A DNA stretch of 64,000 nt from Aerococcaceae bacterium DSM 111176 (lineage in GTDB: Bacteria > Bacillota > Bacilli > Lactobacillales > Aerococcaceae): assembly GCA_015863215.1 (NCBI GenBank), contig JACBXN010000012.1, positions 1 to 64,000 of the forward strand, written 5' to 3'. Shown in pieces: positions 35,801 through 44,266 of the stretch. The notes below the pieces were generated by a model. That model did no database searches. It was not told where the DNA came from and worked only from the letters and a program-made list of their open reading frames with translations. Every line of letters starts with the position of its first letter. The stretch's first letter is position 1. Position numbers and translations under genes: made by a program.

Positions 35801-36414
35801 CGGTGAATTTACAGGCGATTCCTGACTTCGAGGAGTTGAATGAGCGCTATGAATTATTAGTTGAGCAGCAGGACGATTTATTAACGGCGATGGCTCAATT
35901 AGAGGAAACGATGGCGCAAATGGATCATGAGGTGGAGACGCGTTTTGGTGCGTCGTTCAAGTTGATTAATGAACAATTCCAGAAAACATTTACCCATTTA
36001 TTTATGGGTGGATCGGCTTATTTAGAATTGACGGACCCAGACGACTTACTGACAACCGGAGTTGACATTATCGCGCAACCGCCTGGTAAGAAGAAGCAAA
36101 ACTTGGCGTTACTCTCAGGTGGAGAACGTGCCTTAACAGCGATCGCGTTGTTATTTGCGATACTAGAAGTGAAGCCTGTGCCATTTGTTATTTTAGATGA
36201 GGTTGAAGCAGCATTAGATGATGCAAACGTCTACCGTTACGGAGAATATGTACAAAACTTTACCTTAGATACCCAATTCATCGTCATTACTCACCGTAAG
36301 GGAACGATGGAGAATGCGGATGTACTCTACGGGGTAACGATGGAACGAACGGGTGTATCGAAGTTGGCGAGTGTTAAATTATCTGAAGCAGTCGAAGCAA
36401 TTGGTGAGGGTTAA
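32848..36414 (+). CDS. smc: Chromosome partition protein SMC
   Basis: SMC forms the condensin ring with ScpA/ScpB and organises the chromosome. The 1188-residue protein has the full architecture: N-terminal Walker A GPNGSGKSN near residue 32; coiled coil about 170-500; hinge about 500-660 (GGVRSVMQQAERIGGITGPV to the GGAITGG segment); return coil to about 1010; and a C-terminal head with signature LLSGGERALTA near 1088 and Walker B ILDEVEAALDD near 1114. The start ATG at 32848 is inside rnc with AAAGG upstream. ftsY normally follows; here a second opp operon intervenes. Confidence 0.96.
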   Translation: MYLSRVEMTGFKSFADKTVIEFDKGMTAVVGPNGSGKSNLSEAIRWVLGEQSAKSLRGSRMEDVIFNGTQERKPVNIAKVTLVLNNEDRYLDYDYSEISISRSYNRNGDSEYLINNESVRLKDIVDLLLDSGLGKNSFSIISQGQVEQIFLNKPEERRVIFEEAAGVQKYQYRKNEAARKLARSSDNLSRVKDIIHEIEQQLKPLSKQRETALIYQEKKAILKEVEISLYTYQIREYQQDYQQNNAALEQIEAELEQLEADVNKYNQELHGAKNRQTDLTKELDQTTDAYQSSIQNIEQLKSNYKMKNQERQFNETQLATQESQLAKEQAEIERQQEALETAEEALNTRQKAQDTLNSEIEMLLASKERLEASQSFSQEEWQANLIDWHQKKANYSNQINQLTQTIEDNEKRSNRLTTALDTDTQNVDQLKADYNDKASILEEINQQYDEKSSIIQQLETNLNQTDQRRNQLKQQLFNAERSFQQLQSKRHYLQQAQSNYEGYYGGVRSVMQQAERIGGITGPVADVIQVPAQFQTAIDTALGGSAQHIIVDDDQAAKRAIQHLRQNRAGRATMLPRTNIKPRQLQGNLYQTVSGMPGFIRLANELVQTEPANQAIVDNLLGMTVVAETIDQAQQMARTTGHRVRIVTLDGDILMPGGAITGGRQKNQQQSLLKRQQELEQMEQQVQESGQAFKQLEAQWHQLDQGDQQSRQQLESVRQELMTVDGKRQEQRLIQQTAYNEWQTAKKQIIINQSDLKEITQDLVQNKADIEKAEQNYIQADKTIERINEEMKTASSSQQERSAEIQKLSEQLADLRRDQAVGEAELKQSRQEVKRLKDSVSQIQLTVSELADTIVTITAKIEKSNHEMSVIQTELDGIESDQSVSPELVDSLRREREELNQSIGDLENKVDSLSKQLQQAYRKQTKFESQNEKFQAFIDNQLEYLNQEYQMSYEAAAEHARELENTEQTKKTVNTLRREIEQLGPVNLQAIPDFEELNERYELLVEQQDDLLTAMAQLEETMAQMDHEVETRFGASFKLINEQFQKTFTHLFMGGSAYLELTDPDDLLTTGVDIIAQPPGKKKQNLALLSGGERALTAIALLFAILEVKPVPFVILDEVEAALDDANVYRYGEYVQNFTLDTQFIVITHRKGTMENADVLYGVTMERTGVSKLASVKLSEAVEAIGEG

Positions 36415-36505
36415 TGAGAGACTTTGAATGTGTGGTTAAACGTGTTATCATCAATTAAGATTCATCTCATTATTATCTAATTAAAAGATTAAAAAGTACA
36501 CATAA

Positions 36506-36527
36506 ACTGTCACAATTGTGTTATAAT
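36506..36527 (+). promoter_or_regulatory. Promoter and palindrome of second opp operon
   Basis: TG-t-TATAAT (36519-36527) is an extended -10. The palindrome CACAATTGTG (36511-36520) lies directly on it, preceded by TGT to give TGTCACAA, the complement of the TTGTGACA motif before oppA. Confidence 0.55.
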
Positions 36528-36651
36528 TTGTTTTATGAATTTTCAATACTTTTTGAATAGCTTAAATTCTAAATATTGAAAAAAAGATTATTCGTTTTAA
36601 CGATATAAAAGCGTTCCATTAAAGATTGGAACAATTATTGGAGGGAATACT

Positions 36652-37668
36652 ATGAGTCATGAGGATGTATTATTAGAAGTTAATCATCTCCACACAGGAT
36701 TCAAAATTAACGACGCATTTTATGATGCGGTTGATGATGTATCACTAAAATTGCATCGTAATGAGAAATTAGCAATTGTTGGTGAATCTGGTTGTGGTAA
36801 GAGTACACTCGCAACATCGATTATCGGACTACATAACCGTAATCAAACAAAGCAAACCGGTGAAGTTCTTTATAAAGGGGACAATTTATTAGATTATTCT
36901 GAAGAGGATTATTTAAAAATTCGTGGAAAAGAAATGTCAATGATTTTCCAAGACCCATTAGCTTCATTAAATCCATTGATGACAATCTTCGATCAAATTG
37001 AAGAGTCATTATATTACCATACGGATATGGATAAAAAGGCACGAAAAGCACGCGTAATGGAATTGCTGGATCAAGTAGGAATTCAAGATCCTAATTTAAC
37101 AGCGAAACAATACCCACATGAATTATCTGGGGGAATGCGCCAACGTGTTATTATTGCGATTGCTCTAGCAGCTAAACCGGAAATCATCATTGCGGATGAA
37201 CCGACAACAGCACTAGACGTAACCATTCAAGCACAAATTTTAGATTTATTAAATGAAATTCAAGAGGAATCTAAAGCGGGTATTATCTTAATTACCCATG
37301 ACTTGGGTGTTGTTGCCGAAACAGCTGACCGTGTGGCGGTTATGTATGCGGGTCAATTTGTTGAAGTGGCAGATGTTTATAGCTTATTTAATAATCCGAA
37401 ACATCCTTATACTCGTTCACTCTTAAAGTCAATTCCACAATCAAATGAAATGGTGGATGACGAAACAGGAGAATTACACGTGATTCAAGGAACGGTTCCA
37501 AATATTGTGAATTTACCACGTACGGGTTGTCGTTTCGCTCACCGTGTTCCATGGTTACCTGAAGACGCTCATGAAGAAAATCCAACGATGCATGAAGTGG
37601 AACCAGGTCACTGGGTACGTTGTACGTGTCACGAAAGCTTCTATTTCCCAGATGAGGAGGGTCAATAA
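36652..37668 (+). CDS. Peptide ABC transporter ATP-binding protein (DppD/OppD type)
   Basis: First gene of a second peptide importer, 338 residues. Walker A GESGCGKS near residue 45, Q-loop [11 protein letters not shown], signature [10 protein letters not shown], Walker [13 protein letters not shown] and THDLGV are intact. The C-terminal extension contains [19 protein letters not shown] and a later RCTCH, giving the cysteine pattern common in the DppD/OppD group; the first-operon OppD lacks these. It starts at 36652 behind TGGAGGGAA and its stop overlaps the next ATG by one base (TAATG). The gene order D-F-B-C-A differs from the first operon. Confidence 0.9.
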   Translation: MSHEDVLLEVNHLHTGFKINDAFYDAVDDVSLKLHRNEKLAIVGESGCGKSTLATSIIGLHNRNQTKQTGEVLYKGDNLLDYSEEDYLKIRGKEMSMIFQDPLASLNPLMTIFDQIEESLYYHTDMDKKARKARVMELLDQVGIQDPNLTAKQYPHELSGGMRQRVIIAIALAAKPEIIIADEPTTALDVTIQAQILDLLNEIQEESKAGIILITHDLGVVAETADRVAVMYAGQFVEVADVYSLFNNPKHPYTRSLLKSIPQSNEMVDDETGELHVIQGTVPNIVNLPRTGCRFAHRVPWLPEDAHEENPTMHEVEPGHWVRCTCHESFYFPDEEGQ

Positions 37669-38630
37669 TGTCAAATTTAATTGAAGTAAAAGATTTAAAA
37701 GTACATTATCCGATTCGTTCTGGTATTTTGAACCGAGTAACTGACCATGTTCGAGCGGTGGATGGTGTTAATTTAGCCTTTGAAGAAGGTAAAACGTATG
37801 GACTTGTTGGTGAATCAGGATCTGGTAAATCAACCATTGGTAAAGCAATTATTGGACTAGAAACAATCACAGATGGTCAAATTTTCTATAATGGCGAAGA
37901 TGTGTCAGGGCAAGCGAGACAACGTCGTTCGGATTACCGTCAAAATGTGCAAATGGTTTTCCAAGATGCGATGTCTAGTTTCAATCCGAAGCGTCGTATT
38001 ATCGATATTATGAGTGAACCATTACGTAACTTTACGAACTTAACACCAGCTGAAGAGAAGAAACGTGCGATTGAGTTATTAGAAATTGTCGGTTTAACTG
38101 AAGAAGCATTGTATAAATACCCACATCAATTCTCTGGTGGTCAACGTCAACGTATTGGTGTTGCTCGTGCAGTGGCATTAAATCCTAAGCTAGTTATTGC
38201 CGATGAACCCGTTTCAGCACTAGACTTATCCGTTCAAGCACAAGTATTAAACTTTATGAAACAAATTCAAGATGAATACAATATTAGTTATTTATTCATT
38301 TCTCATGACTTGGGTGTGGTTAAACACATGTGTGATGAGATTGCGATTATGTATCGTGGTCGTTTTGCAGAATATGGTAACAAGCAAGATATTTACCAAA
38401 ATGCCCAGCATATTTATACAAAACGCTTATTATCAGCGATTCCTGAAGTGAATCCAAATAAACGTGAAGAAAATAAACTGCGTCGTCAAGAAATTGCGGC
38501 AGCTTATGACGAATCATCACCGACTTATTTTGATAGTAATGGTCGTGTTCATGACTTACAATCATTATCAAATACGCATTCGGTTGCTGTTTCTGATTTA
38601 AACACATTTGGTAAGGAGGGTGAATTATAA
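37668..38630 (+). CDS. Peptide ABC transporter ATP-binding protein (DppF/OppF type)
   Basis: Second ATPase of this importer, 320 residues. Walker A GESGSGKSTIGKA near residue 50, Q-loop VFQDAMSSFNPKR, signature FSGGQRQRIG, Walker B LVIADEPVSALD and SHDLGVV are intact. It is coupled to the genes on both sides through one-base stop/start overlaps (37668 and 38630). The C-terminal tail of about 55 residues (after SAIPEVNP) is family-like in position but not in an identifiable motif. Confidence 0.92.
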   Translation: MSNLIEVKDLKVHYPIRSGILNRVTDHVRAVDGVNLAFEEGKTYGLVGESGSGKSTIGKAIIGLETITDGQIFYNGEDVSGQARQRRSDYRQNVQMVFQDAMSSFNPKRRIIDIMSEPLRNFTNLTPAEEKKRAIELLEIVGLTEEALYKYPHQFSGGQRQRIGVARAVALNPKLVIADEPVSALDLSVQAQVLNFMKQIQDEYNISYLFISHDLGVVKHMCDEIAIMYRGRFAEYGNKQDIYQNAQHIYTKRLLSAIPEVNPNKREENKLRRQEIAAAYDESSPTYFDSNGRVHDLQSLSNTHSVAVSDLNTFGKEGEL

Positions 38631-39592
38631 TGTGGAAAGTAATTTTACGACGCATTTTACTCATGATTCCTCAAATTTTAGTGCTGAGTTTAATTGTATT
38701 TATCTTAGGTTCACTAATGCCAGGGGATGCCTTAACAGGGCTAATTGATCCAACAATTAGTGCCGATCAAATTGAGAATATGCGTGAGAGTTTAGGTTTA
38801 AACCAACCTTGGTATGTTCGATATGTTGATTGGATGTCTAAAGCAATTCAAGGAGACTTTGGGACGAGTTTTGCACATAAAATGCCAGTTATCCAAATTA
38901 TTGGCCAACGTATTACTAATACATTGTGGTTATCGCTTTTTACAGTTATTATTACTTATGCGATTGCTTTACCAGTTGGTTTACTAGCCGGGCGTTTCCA
39001 CGGTACACGTTTTGACCGTGTAGTTAACTTCTTTAACTTCTTAACGTTTGCGATTCCAACATTCGTTGCCAGTTTATTAATGTTATGGGTGTTTGGTTAT
39101 ACATTAGGTTGGTTCCCAACACGTGGTTCAGTTGGTACTGGTATTCCGGTAGGGACATTTGAGTATTTCTTATCGAAACTCCACCATATGGCACTTCCTG
39201 CGATTACGATTGGTGTACTAAGTACAACGTCGACGATTCAGTATTTACGTGCCGGTGTTGTTGACGCTAAGTCACAAGACTATGTTCGTACAGCCCGTGC
39301 CAAAGGTGTTCCGGAAAATAAAATCTATTCGAAACATATCTTTAGAAACTCAATGCTTCCGATTGCTCAAGGTATGGGATATACATTGACTGGATTAATT
39401 TCTGGGTCAGTTATTACGGAACAAATCTTTACATATAATGGGATGGGACAATTATTTATCAGTTCGATTGTCGGCCGTGATTATACTGTTATGACAACTT
39501 TAGTATTATTATTTGGTCTCATGACATTATTTGGAACATTAATTTCGGATATTATTATGATCTTTGTTGACCCAAGAATTAGAATCGAATAG
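38630..39592 (+). CDS. Peptide ABC transporter permease (DppB/OppB type)
   Basis: Permease of 320 residues. It opens MWKVILRRILLMIPQILVLS, followed by IFILGSLMPGDALTG, the DppB/OppB start pattern, and contains about six membrane helices. The EAA loop DYVRTARAKGVPENKIYSKHIFRNSMLP and the C-terminal DIIMIFVDPRIRIE fit the family. The ATG at 38630 lies behind GGAGGGTG and overlaps the stop of the upstream ATPase gene. Confidence 0.92.
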   Translation: MWKVILRRILLMIPQILVLSLIVFILGSLMPGDALTGLIDPTISADQIENMRESLGLNQPWYVRYVDWMSKAIQGDFGTSFAHKMPVIQIIGQRITNTLWLSLFTVIITYAIALPVGLLAGRFHGTRFDRVVNFFNFLTFAIPTFVASLLMLWVFGYTLGWFPTRGSVGTGIPVGTFEYFLSKLHHMALPAITIGVLSTTSTIQYLRAGVVDAKSQDYVRTARAKGVPENKIYSKHIFRNSMLPIAQGMGYTLTGLISGSVITEQIFTYNGMGQLFISSIVGRDYTVMTTLVLLFGLMTLFGTLISDIIMIFVDPRIRIE

Positions 39593-39602
39593 GAGGTAAA
39601 TC

Positions 39603-40538
39603 ATGTCAAATTTAAATGATCAAGATGTATTAAAAACGGAAGAAGAAGTTGCTGTAAAAGAAGTGCTACAGGAACAAAATCTACCTCCGATGGGATTTTC
39701 AGTCATTAAACGTGAATTTAAAGAAAATAAATTAGCGACTTTTTCGTTAATCATTTTTATCACGGTATTACTGGTTGCATTCATCGCTCCATTTTTTATG
39801 GATATGGCTGAAGTTAACCGTGTGGATATCTTCTCGCGCTATACACCGCCTGGAGAAGACGGATTTATCTTGGGTTCTAACGAAGGTGGACAAGATATTT
39901 TAAGTTTACTCATTATCGGAACACGTAATTCATTAATTATCTCAATTATGGTTACAATCATTACCTCAGTAGCTGGGATTGGACTGGGAATTATGTCTGG
40001 ATTCTACGGCGGACGTGTGGATGATGGTATGATGCGTATCATTGACTTCTTAATGATCTTACCGCAATTAATGATCATTATCGTTATTACAACCATTATC
40101 CAACGTAATGATATCCCAACATTGATTACTGTAATTTCTGTAATGGGGTGGATGAGTATTACGCGTCTATTTAGAACGGCTACTCTATCTGAAGCGTCAA
40201 AAGACTATGTCTCAGCTTCGAAAACGATGGGTACGTCGGATATTAAGATAATGTTTAAAGAAATTATGCCGAACTTAAGTACATTAATCTTTACATACTT
40301 AACGCTGGCTTTTGCTGGGAATATTGGATTAGAAACTGGTTTATCATTCTTAGGATTTGGTTTACCGATCGGGACGCCGTCACTGGGAACGTTAATCAGT
40401 TCAGCGAATAATCCAGATATTATCCAAAATAAAACATGGATTTGGCTACCAGCGGTTATCTTAGTTTTAGTTTTAATGTTAAGTATTAACTATATTGGAC
40501 AAGCTTTACAAAAAGCATCTGATACAAGACAACAATAA
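39603..40538 (+). CDS. Peptide ABC transporter permease (DppC/OppC type)
   Basis: Permease of 311 residues with an N-terminal soluble extension of about 40 residues, a first membrane helix (LATFSLIIFITVLLVAFIAP) and then the FILGSNEGGQDILSLL segment that corresponds to the FGTDxxGRD motif of DppC. The EAA loop DYVSASKTMGTSDIKIMFKEIMPN is present. It ends near an INYIGQALQKASD helix rather than the usual GDGLRDALDP. A strong terminator follows, and the binding-protein gene has its own promoter. Confidence 0.9.
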   Translation: MSNLNDQDVLKTEEEVAVKEVLQEQNLPPMGFSVIKREFKENKLATFSLIIFITVLLVAFIAPFFMDMAEVNRVDIFSRYTPPGEDGFILGSNEGGQDILSLLIIGTRNSLIISIMVTIITSVAGIGLGIMSGFYGGRVDDGMMRIIDFLMILPQLMIIIVITTIIQRNDIPTLITVISVMGWMSITRLFRTATLSEASKDYVSASKTMGTSDIKIMFKEIMPNLSTLIFTYLTLAFAGNIGLETGLSFLGFGLPIGTPSLGTLISSANNPDIIQNKTWIWLPAVILVLVLMLSINYIGQALQKASDTRQQ

Positions 40539-40565
40539 TTATTAAAATGTGTTAATTTTAATGTT

Positions 40566-40606
40566 AAGAGAGTAATTATGAGTAATCATAATTACTCTCT
40601 TTTTGT
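40566..40606 (+). terminator. Terminator after second oppC
   Basis: AGAGAGTAATTATGA pairs perfectly with TCATAATTACTCTCT around GTAA, followed by TTTTTG. Confidence 0.85.
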
Positions 40607-40729
40607 TATGAAAGGATTGTAAACGCCACCAGCACATGTGTGCCATACCCATTTTGACTACATAATAAGATTACAGTATAAGTTATATCAAAAATCTTAT
40701 TAAAAATTTATAATTAATTTGTAATCCAC

Positions 40730-40758
40730 TTGCAATAATGAAAGTGTTTGCGTATAAT
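40730..40758 (+). promoter_or_regulatory. Promoter of second oppA
   Basis: TTGCAA (40730-40735), 17-base spacer, TATAAT (40753-40758), about 30 bases before the start codon. Confidence 0.75.
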
Positions 40759-40790
40759 TAAAATTAATCAAAGTTAAAGGGGAAAATAAT

Positions 40791-42563
40791 ATGAAGAAAA
40801 CATTGAAAAAATTATTTGTAACTTCATCAGCAGCAGCTATTTTTGCAGCCGGATTTGTACCATTTGCAGTTAACGCTCAAGAAACTGATGATAGTGGGAT
40901 CGTTCAATTTGAGTCAGAGGTAGAGCACGAAGGTGAAGCAATTGAAGGCGGAACTTTACGTTTTGCATTAAACTCAGACAGTAACTTTGAAGGACTATTA
41001 AACAATATGTTCTATCAATCAGCTTATGATGCTGATGTTATTGGTTGGTTTACTGAATCATTATATGGTTATGATTCTAACTACACGATTGACAATTCAG
41101 GATTCGCTGATGTTGAATTCGATCAAGAAGGAAAAACTGTTACGATTACAATTCCAGAAGGTGTAACATGGCATGATGGTGAAGATGTAACCATTGATGA
41201 CGTTATTTTCCCTTACTATGTAGTTGGTCACCCAGACTATACTGGTATTCGTTACGGTGAAGCATTCACAAACGTTGTAGGTATGGAAGAATTCCACAAT
41301 GGTGATGCGGAAGAAATTTCAGGTTTAAACCGTATCGATGATTACACATTAGAAATTTCATATATTAATTTCCCGAACTCAATGCTACAAGCAGGTGGTG
41401 GGGTAGCTTCTTACATCGAGCCTGAACACGTATTTGAAGGTATCGAAATAGCGGATATGGAAAACTCAGACCCAGTTCGTCAAACTCCAATCGGATTTGG
41501 TGCATTTAAAGTTGACCAAATCACACCAGGTGAGGCAGTTACATTTAGTCGTTTCGATGATTACTACCAAGGTACACCAATTTTAGATGGTGTTGAATTA
41601 GAGGTTGTAAGTCCAACTACAATTGTTACAGAAATGAACAATGGTAACTACGACATTGCAAGTTTACCAACTGACGCATTTGATACTTATGCAGATGCAT
41701 CTAACTATACTGTATTAGGTGTTCCAGAGAATGCTTATACATATATCGGATTCAAGATGGGTACTTGGAATGAAGAAGAAGGGGCAGTAAACCACGACCC
41801 TGAATTAATTGTTTCAAACAAAGCATTACGTCAAGCAATGGCTTATGCGGTTGATAACGATGCAGTAGCAACTGAATTCTACCAAGGAACACGTGAAGGT
41901 GCTAACTCAGCAATCCCACCAATGTTTACTGAATACCACAACCCAGATCAAGAAGGTTACACTTATGATCCTGAGCAAGCTAAACAAATCTTAGCAGATG
42001 CTGGTTTCGTAGATAATGATGGTGACGGATTCGTTGAAGATCCAAACGGCGAAGCATTTGAATTAAACTTTGCATCAATGGCTGGTGGAGATACAGCTGA
42101 ACCATTAGCACTTTACTACTTACAAATGTGGAATGAAATTGGTATCAACATTTCATTAGTAAATGACCAATTATTAGAATTCAACTCATTCTACGAGCGT
42201 ATCCAAACAGATGACCCAGAAATCCATGTATACCAAGCTGCTTGGGGTACAGGTGGAGATCCAAACCCAACTGGATTATATGGACCAACTGCTAACTTTA
42301 ACTACACTCGTTGGGAAAACGAAGATCACAATGCTATCTTAGACAAATTAAACTCTGATGACGCATTTGATCCAGACTTCAAAACTGAAGCATTCAATGA
42401 GTGGCAAGCATTCATGCATGAAGAAGCACCAATCTTCCCAACATTATTCCGTAATAAAATTTGGGGTGTAAATGACCGCGTTAAATACTACGACGTTCAA
42501 TACGGATCAGACTTTGGATTACATGAATTACAATTAACTGCTGAAGAACCAGCAGCACAGTAA
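40791..42563 (+). CDS. Peptide ABC transporter substrate-binding protein (second OppA-like)
   Basis: Solute-binding protein of family 5, 590 residues, serving the second importer. The signal peptide starts MKKTLKKLFVTSSAAAIFAA with a likely cleavage VNA|QE after residue 29. Like the first OppA it lacks a lipobox cysteine and has no obvious other anchor. Landmarks are EGGTLRFAL, TVTITIPEGVTWHDGEDVTIDDV, NKALRQAMAYAVD and the DADGDG-like calcium loop DNDGDGFVED near residue 408. The last is a short EF-hand-type motif that also occurs in other binding proteins. It uses a biased, high-expression codon set. The ATG at 40791 follows AAAGGGG. Confidence 0.9.
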   Translation: MKKTLKKLFVTSSAAAIFAAGFVPFAVNAQETDDSGIVQFESEVEHEGEAIEGGTLRFALNSDSNFEGLLNNMFYQSAYDADVIGWFTESLYGYDSNYTIDNSGFADVEFDQEGKTVTITIPEGVTWHDGEDVTIDDVIFPYYVVGHPDYTGIRYGEAFTNVVGMEEFHNGDAEEISGLNRIDDYTLEISYINFPNSMLQAGGGVASYIEPEHVFEGIEIADMENSDPVRQTPIGFGAFKVDQITPGEAVTFSRFDDYYQGTPILDGVELEVVSPTTIVTEMNNGNYDIASLPTDAFDTYADASNYTVLGVPENAYTYIGFKMGTWNEEEGAVNHDPELIVSNKALRQAMAYAVDNDAVATEFYQGTREGANSAIPPMFTEYHNPDQEGYTYDPEQAKQILADAGFVDNDGDGFVEDPNGEAFELNFASMAGGDTAEPLALYYLQMWNEIGINISLVNDQLLEFNSFYERIQTDDPEIHVYQAAWGTGGDPNPTGLYGPTANFNYTRWENEDHNAILDKLNSDDAFDPDFKTEAFNEWQAFMHEEAPIFPTLFRNKIWGVNDRVKYYDVQYGSDFGLHELQLTAEEPAAQ

Positions 42564-42583
42564 TTTATTAATATATCTAACTC

Positions 42584-42613
42584 AACCGACAGTCTTTGGG
42601 CTGTCGGTTTTTG
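42584..42613 (+). terminator. Terminator after second oppA
   Basis: AACCGACAG pairs with CTGTCGGTT around TCTTTGGG, followed by TTTGGTT. Confidence 0.8.
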
Positions 42614-42640
42614 GTTGTGTTTGGTGAACGGCATTACCGT

Positions 42641-43048
42641 TTAACTGCACTCGCCAATTCGGGGCTTAGTTTAACGATCGCAGTAAAATATTAAACTTCA
42701 CTCGGTATTTCGGTGATTAGTTTAATAACAACTTTGTTTTGTTAAACTCCGAGCGCTATTTTGACGTTTAGTTTAATGATTACCTTGTTTTGTTAAACTC
42801 CGGGCGCCAATTCGATGTTTAGTTTAACGACCACTCAATTTTGTTAAACTCCGGGTGCTATTTTGATGTTTAGTTTAACGATTACTCTGTTTTGTTAAAC
42901 TCCGGGCGCCATTTTGCTGTTTAGTTTAACGATCACTCTGTATTGTTAAACTCCGGGCGCTATTTTGACGTTTAGTTTAATGATTACTCAATTTTGTTAA
43001 ACTCCGGGTGCTATTTTGATGTTTAGTTGAACGATAACGGCATTATCG
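42641..43048 (+). repeat. 51-bp tandem hairpin array C (eight units)
   Basis: Units start at 42641, 42691, 42742, 42793, 42844, 42895, 42946 and 42997; six of the eight are exactly 51 long, the first is 50 and the last 52. Each has TTAAACTCCGGGCGC near the start and GTTTAACGA near position 30. GTTTAAC of one unit pairs with GTTAAAC of the next. The last unit ends in GAACGATAACGGCATTATCG, also a hairpin. All of the unit is conserved, so there are no variable spacers. Confidence 0.9.
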
Positions 43049-43108
43049 TTCAACCCCACTCACTATCTCACAAATCAGTTTGCCAACCTAAGGGCTTTAA
43101 ATGCAGTT

Positions 43109-43205
43109 GTCAATTTCCACGGAAATTGACTTCATTATTGAAAGGGACTTTTAGGCTTTGCCTAAAAGCTCCATTGAATAGGAGGTGGAGTCGCTCAGGC
43201 GACTC
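43109..43205 (+). repeat. S element copy 7
   Basis: GTCAATTTCC/GGAAATTGAC (43109-43130), ACTTTTAGGC/GCCTAAAAGC (about 43147-43169) and GAGTCGC/GCGACTC (43188-43205). Outside it, CCAACCTAAGGG (about 43083) and CCCTTGGTTTGTAGTTGG (about 43219) look like terminal inverted repeats. Confidence 0.8.
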
Positions 43206-43344
43206 TTTCCTTTTGATCCCTTGGTTTGTAGTTGGATGGGAGTGAAGTTAGAGGAAGAGAGTCCTAAAACTTTTGACTACCACTCAACAACACTAGAACT
43301 AAAAAATTTTGCTATAGATAATCCCTCTGTTTACTTGATTGTAT

Positions 43345-43373
43345 TTGTTCAGACTGCGGTTTAATGGTAAAAT
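43345..43373 (+). promoter_or_regulatory. Promoter of HAD phosphatase-ftsY
   Basis: TTGTTC (43345-43350), 17-base spacer ending in TGG, TAAAAT (43368-43373), followed by ATAGCAT, as at the rnc promoter. Confidence 0.65.
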
Positions 43374-43445
43374 ATGATAGCATCACAAATACAAAGATGA
43401 CTGCTATACTTTTAAAAAATAAATAATTTTACAAAGGGGATTGCT

Positions 43446-44252
43446 ATGATTAAAATGATCGCCATTGATTTAGATGGGACGCTGCTGACGACGGATAAGA
43501 AGATTTCACAAGAGAATATTGAAGCTTTGCATTATGCGCATAGTCAAGGGGTTAAGATTGTGATTTGTACTGGTCGTCCTTATTTAGCGATGGCTCAGTT
43601 TGTTGAAGAGATTGGTTTGAATACGGACGATGATTATGTGATTGTCTTCAATGGTGCTCAGGTTCGCCGCGCGAGTGACGGGGAGATTTTACTGACGAGT
43701 AAGTTGTCGCTAGAAGATATGGAGAAATGGTATCAAGAGCTGACGATTTTGGACTTGCCATTAAATCCAATTGATGACGACTGGGTTTATGAACCGACGA
43801 GTTATCCTGAAGGGTATGCGTCATTTTATGCAGCAAATTCACCCGCTCCTTCAAAAGTAGTCGACTTTAGTGACTTTGAAAGTGATCAACAATTTAATAA
43901 ATTAGTCATTACTGTTGAAGAAGCGCATTTAGCACAGCAGATGCCAAAGATTGACTCTGCATTAATGGCTGCTTATTCAACTTCTTTATCACATCCTTGG
44001 CAATTGGAAGTGATGGCAGAGGGGACGAATAAAGGAAATGCTATTCTAGGCTTTGCGGATAAAATGGGCATCTCGCTGGATGAAATTGTCGCCATTGGGG
44101 ATCAAGAAAATGACCGTTCGATGTTAGAATTACCGCTCCATAGCGTTGCGATGGGGAATGCGATTCCTGCGATGAAGGAATTAGCGGAATATATTACAGA
44201 TACAAATGATAATAGTGGTGTTGCTAAAGCAATTTATCACTATGTAAAATAA
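43446..44252 (+). CDS. Cof-type HAD phosphatase
   Basis: A haloacid-dehalogenase superfamily phosphatase of the Cof/YidA type, 268 residues; probable sugar-phosphate or nucleotide-cofactor phosphatase, substrate unknown. Motif I is IDLDGTLL with nucleophile Asp near residue 8, motif II CTGRP with Thr near 42, and motif IV GDQENDRSM near 219, with Lys in NKGNA near 196. A C2-type cap lies in between. The ATG at 43446 follows AAAGGGG. It is 14 bases upstream of ftsY and would be co-transcribed. The first half uses many G-ending codons. Confidence 0.88.
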   Translation: MIKMIAIDLDGTLLTTDKKISQENIEALHYAHSQGVKIVICTGRPYLAMAQFVEEIGLNTDDDYVIVFNGAQVRRASDGEILLTSKLSLEDMEKWYQELTILDLPLNPIDDDWVYEPTSYPEGYASFYAANSPAPSKVVDFSDFESDQQFNKLVITVEEAHLAQQMPKIDSALMAAYSTSLSHPWQLEVMAEGTNKGNAILGFADKMGISLDEIVAIGDQENDRSMLELPLHSVAMGNAIPAMKELAEYITDTNDNSGVAKAIYHYVK

Positions 44253-44266
44253 AGGAGTGATTATCT

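Noticed and set aside
42641-43048. CRISPR array
   Set aside because: The 51-base units are conserved along their whole length, so there are no unique spacers, the unit is too short for a typical repeat plus spacer, and no cas genes are nearby.
43027-43245. 72-codon open frame at the end of array C
   Set aside because: It runs from the last repeat unit through an S element and has no plausible start signals.
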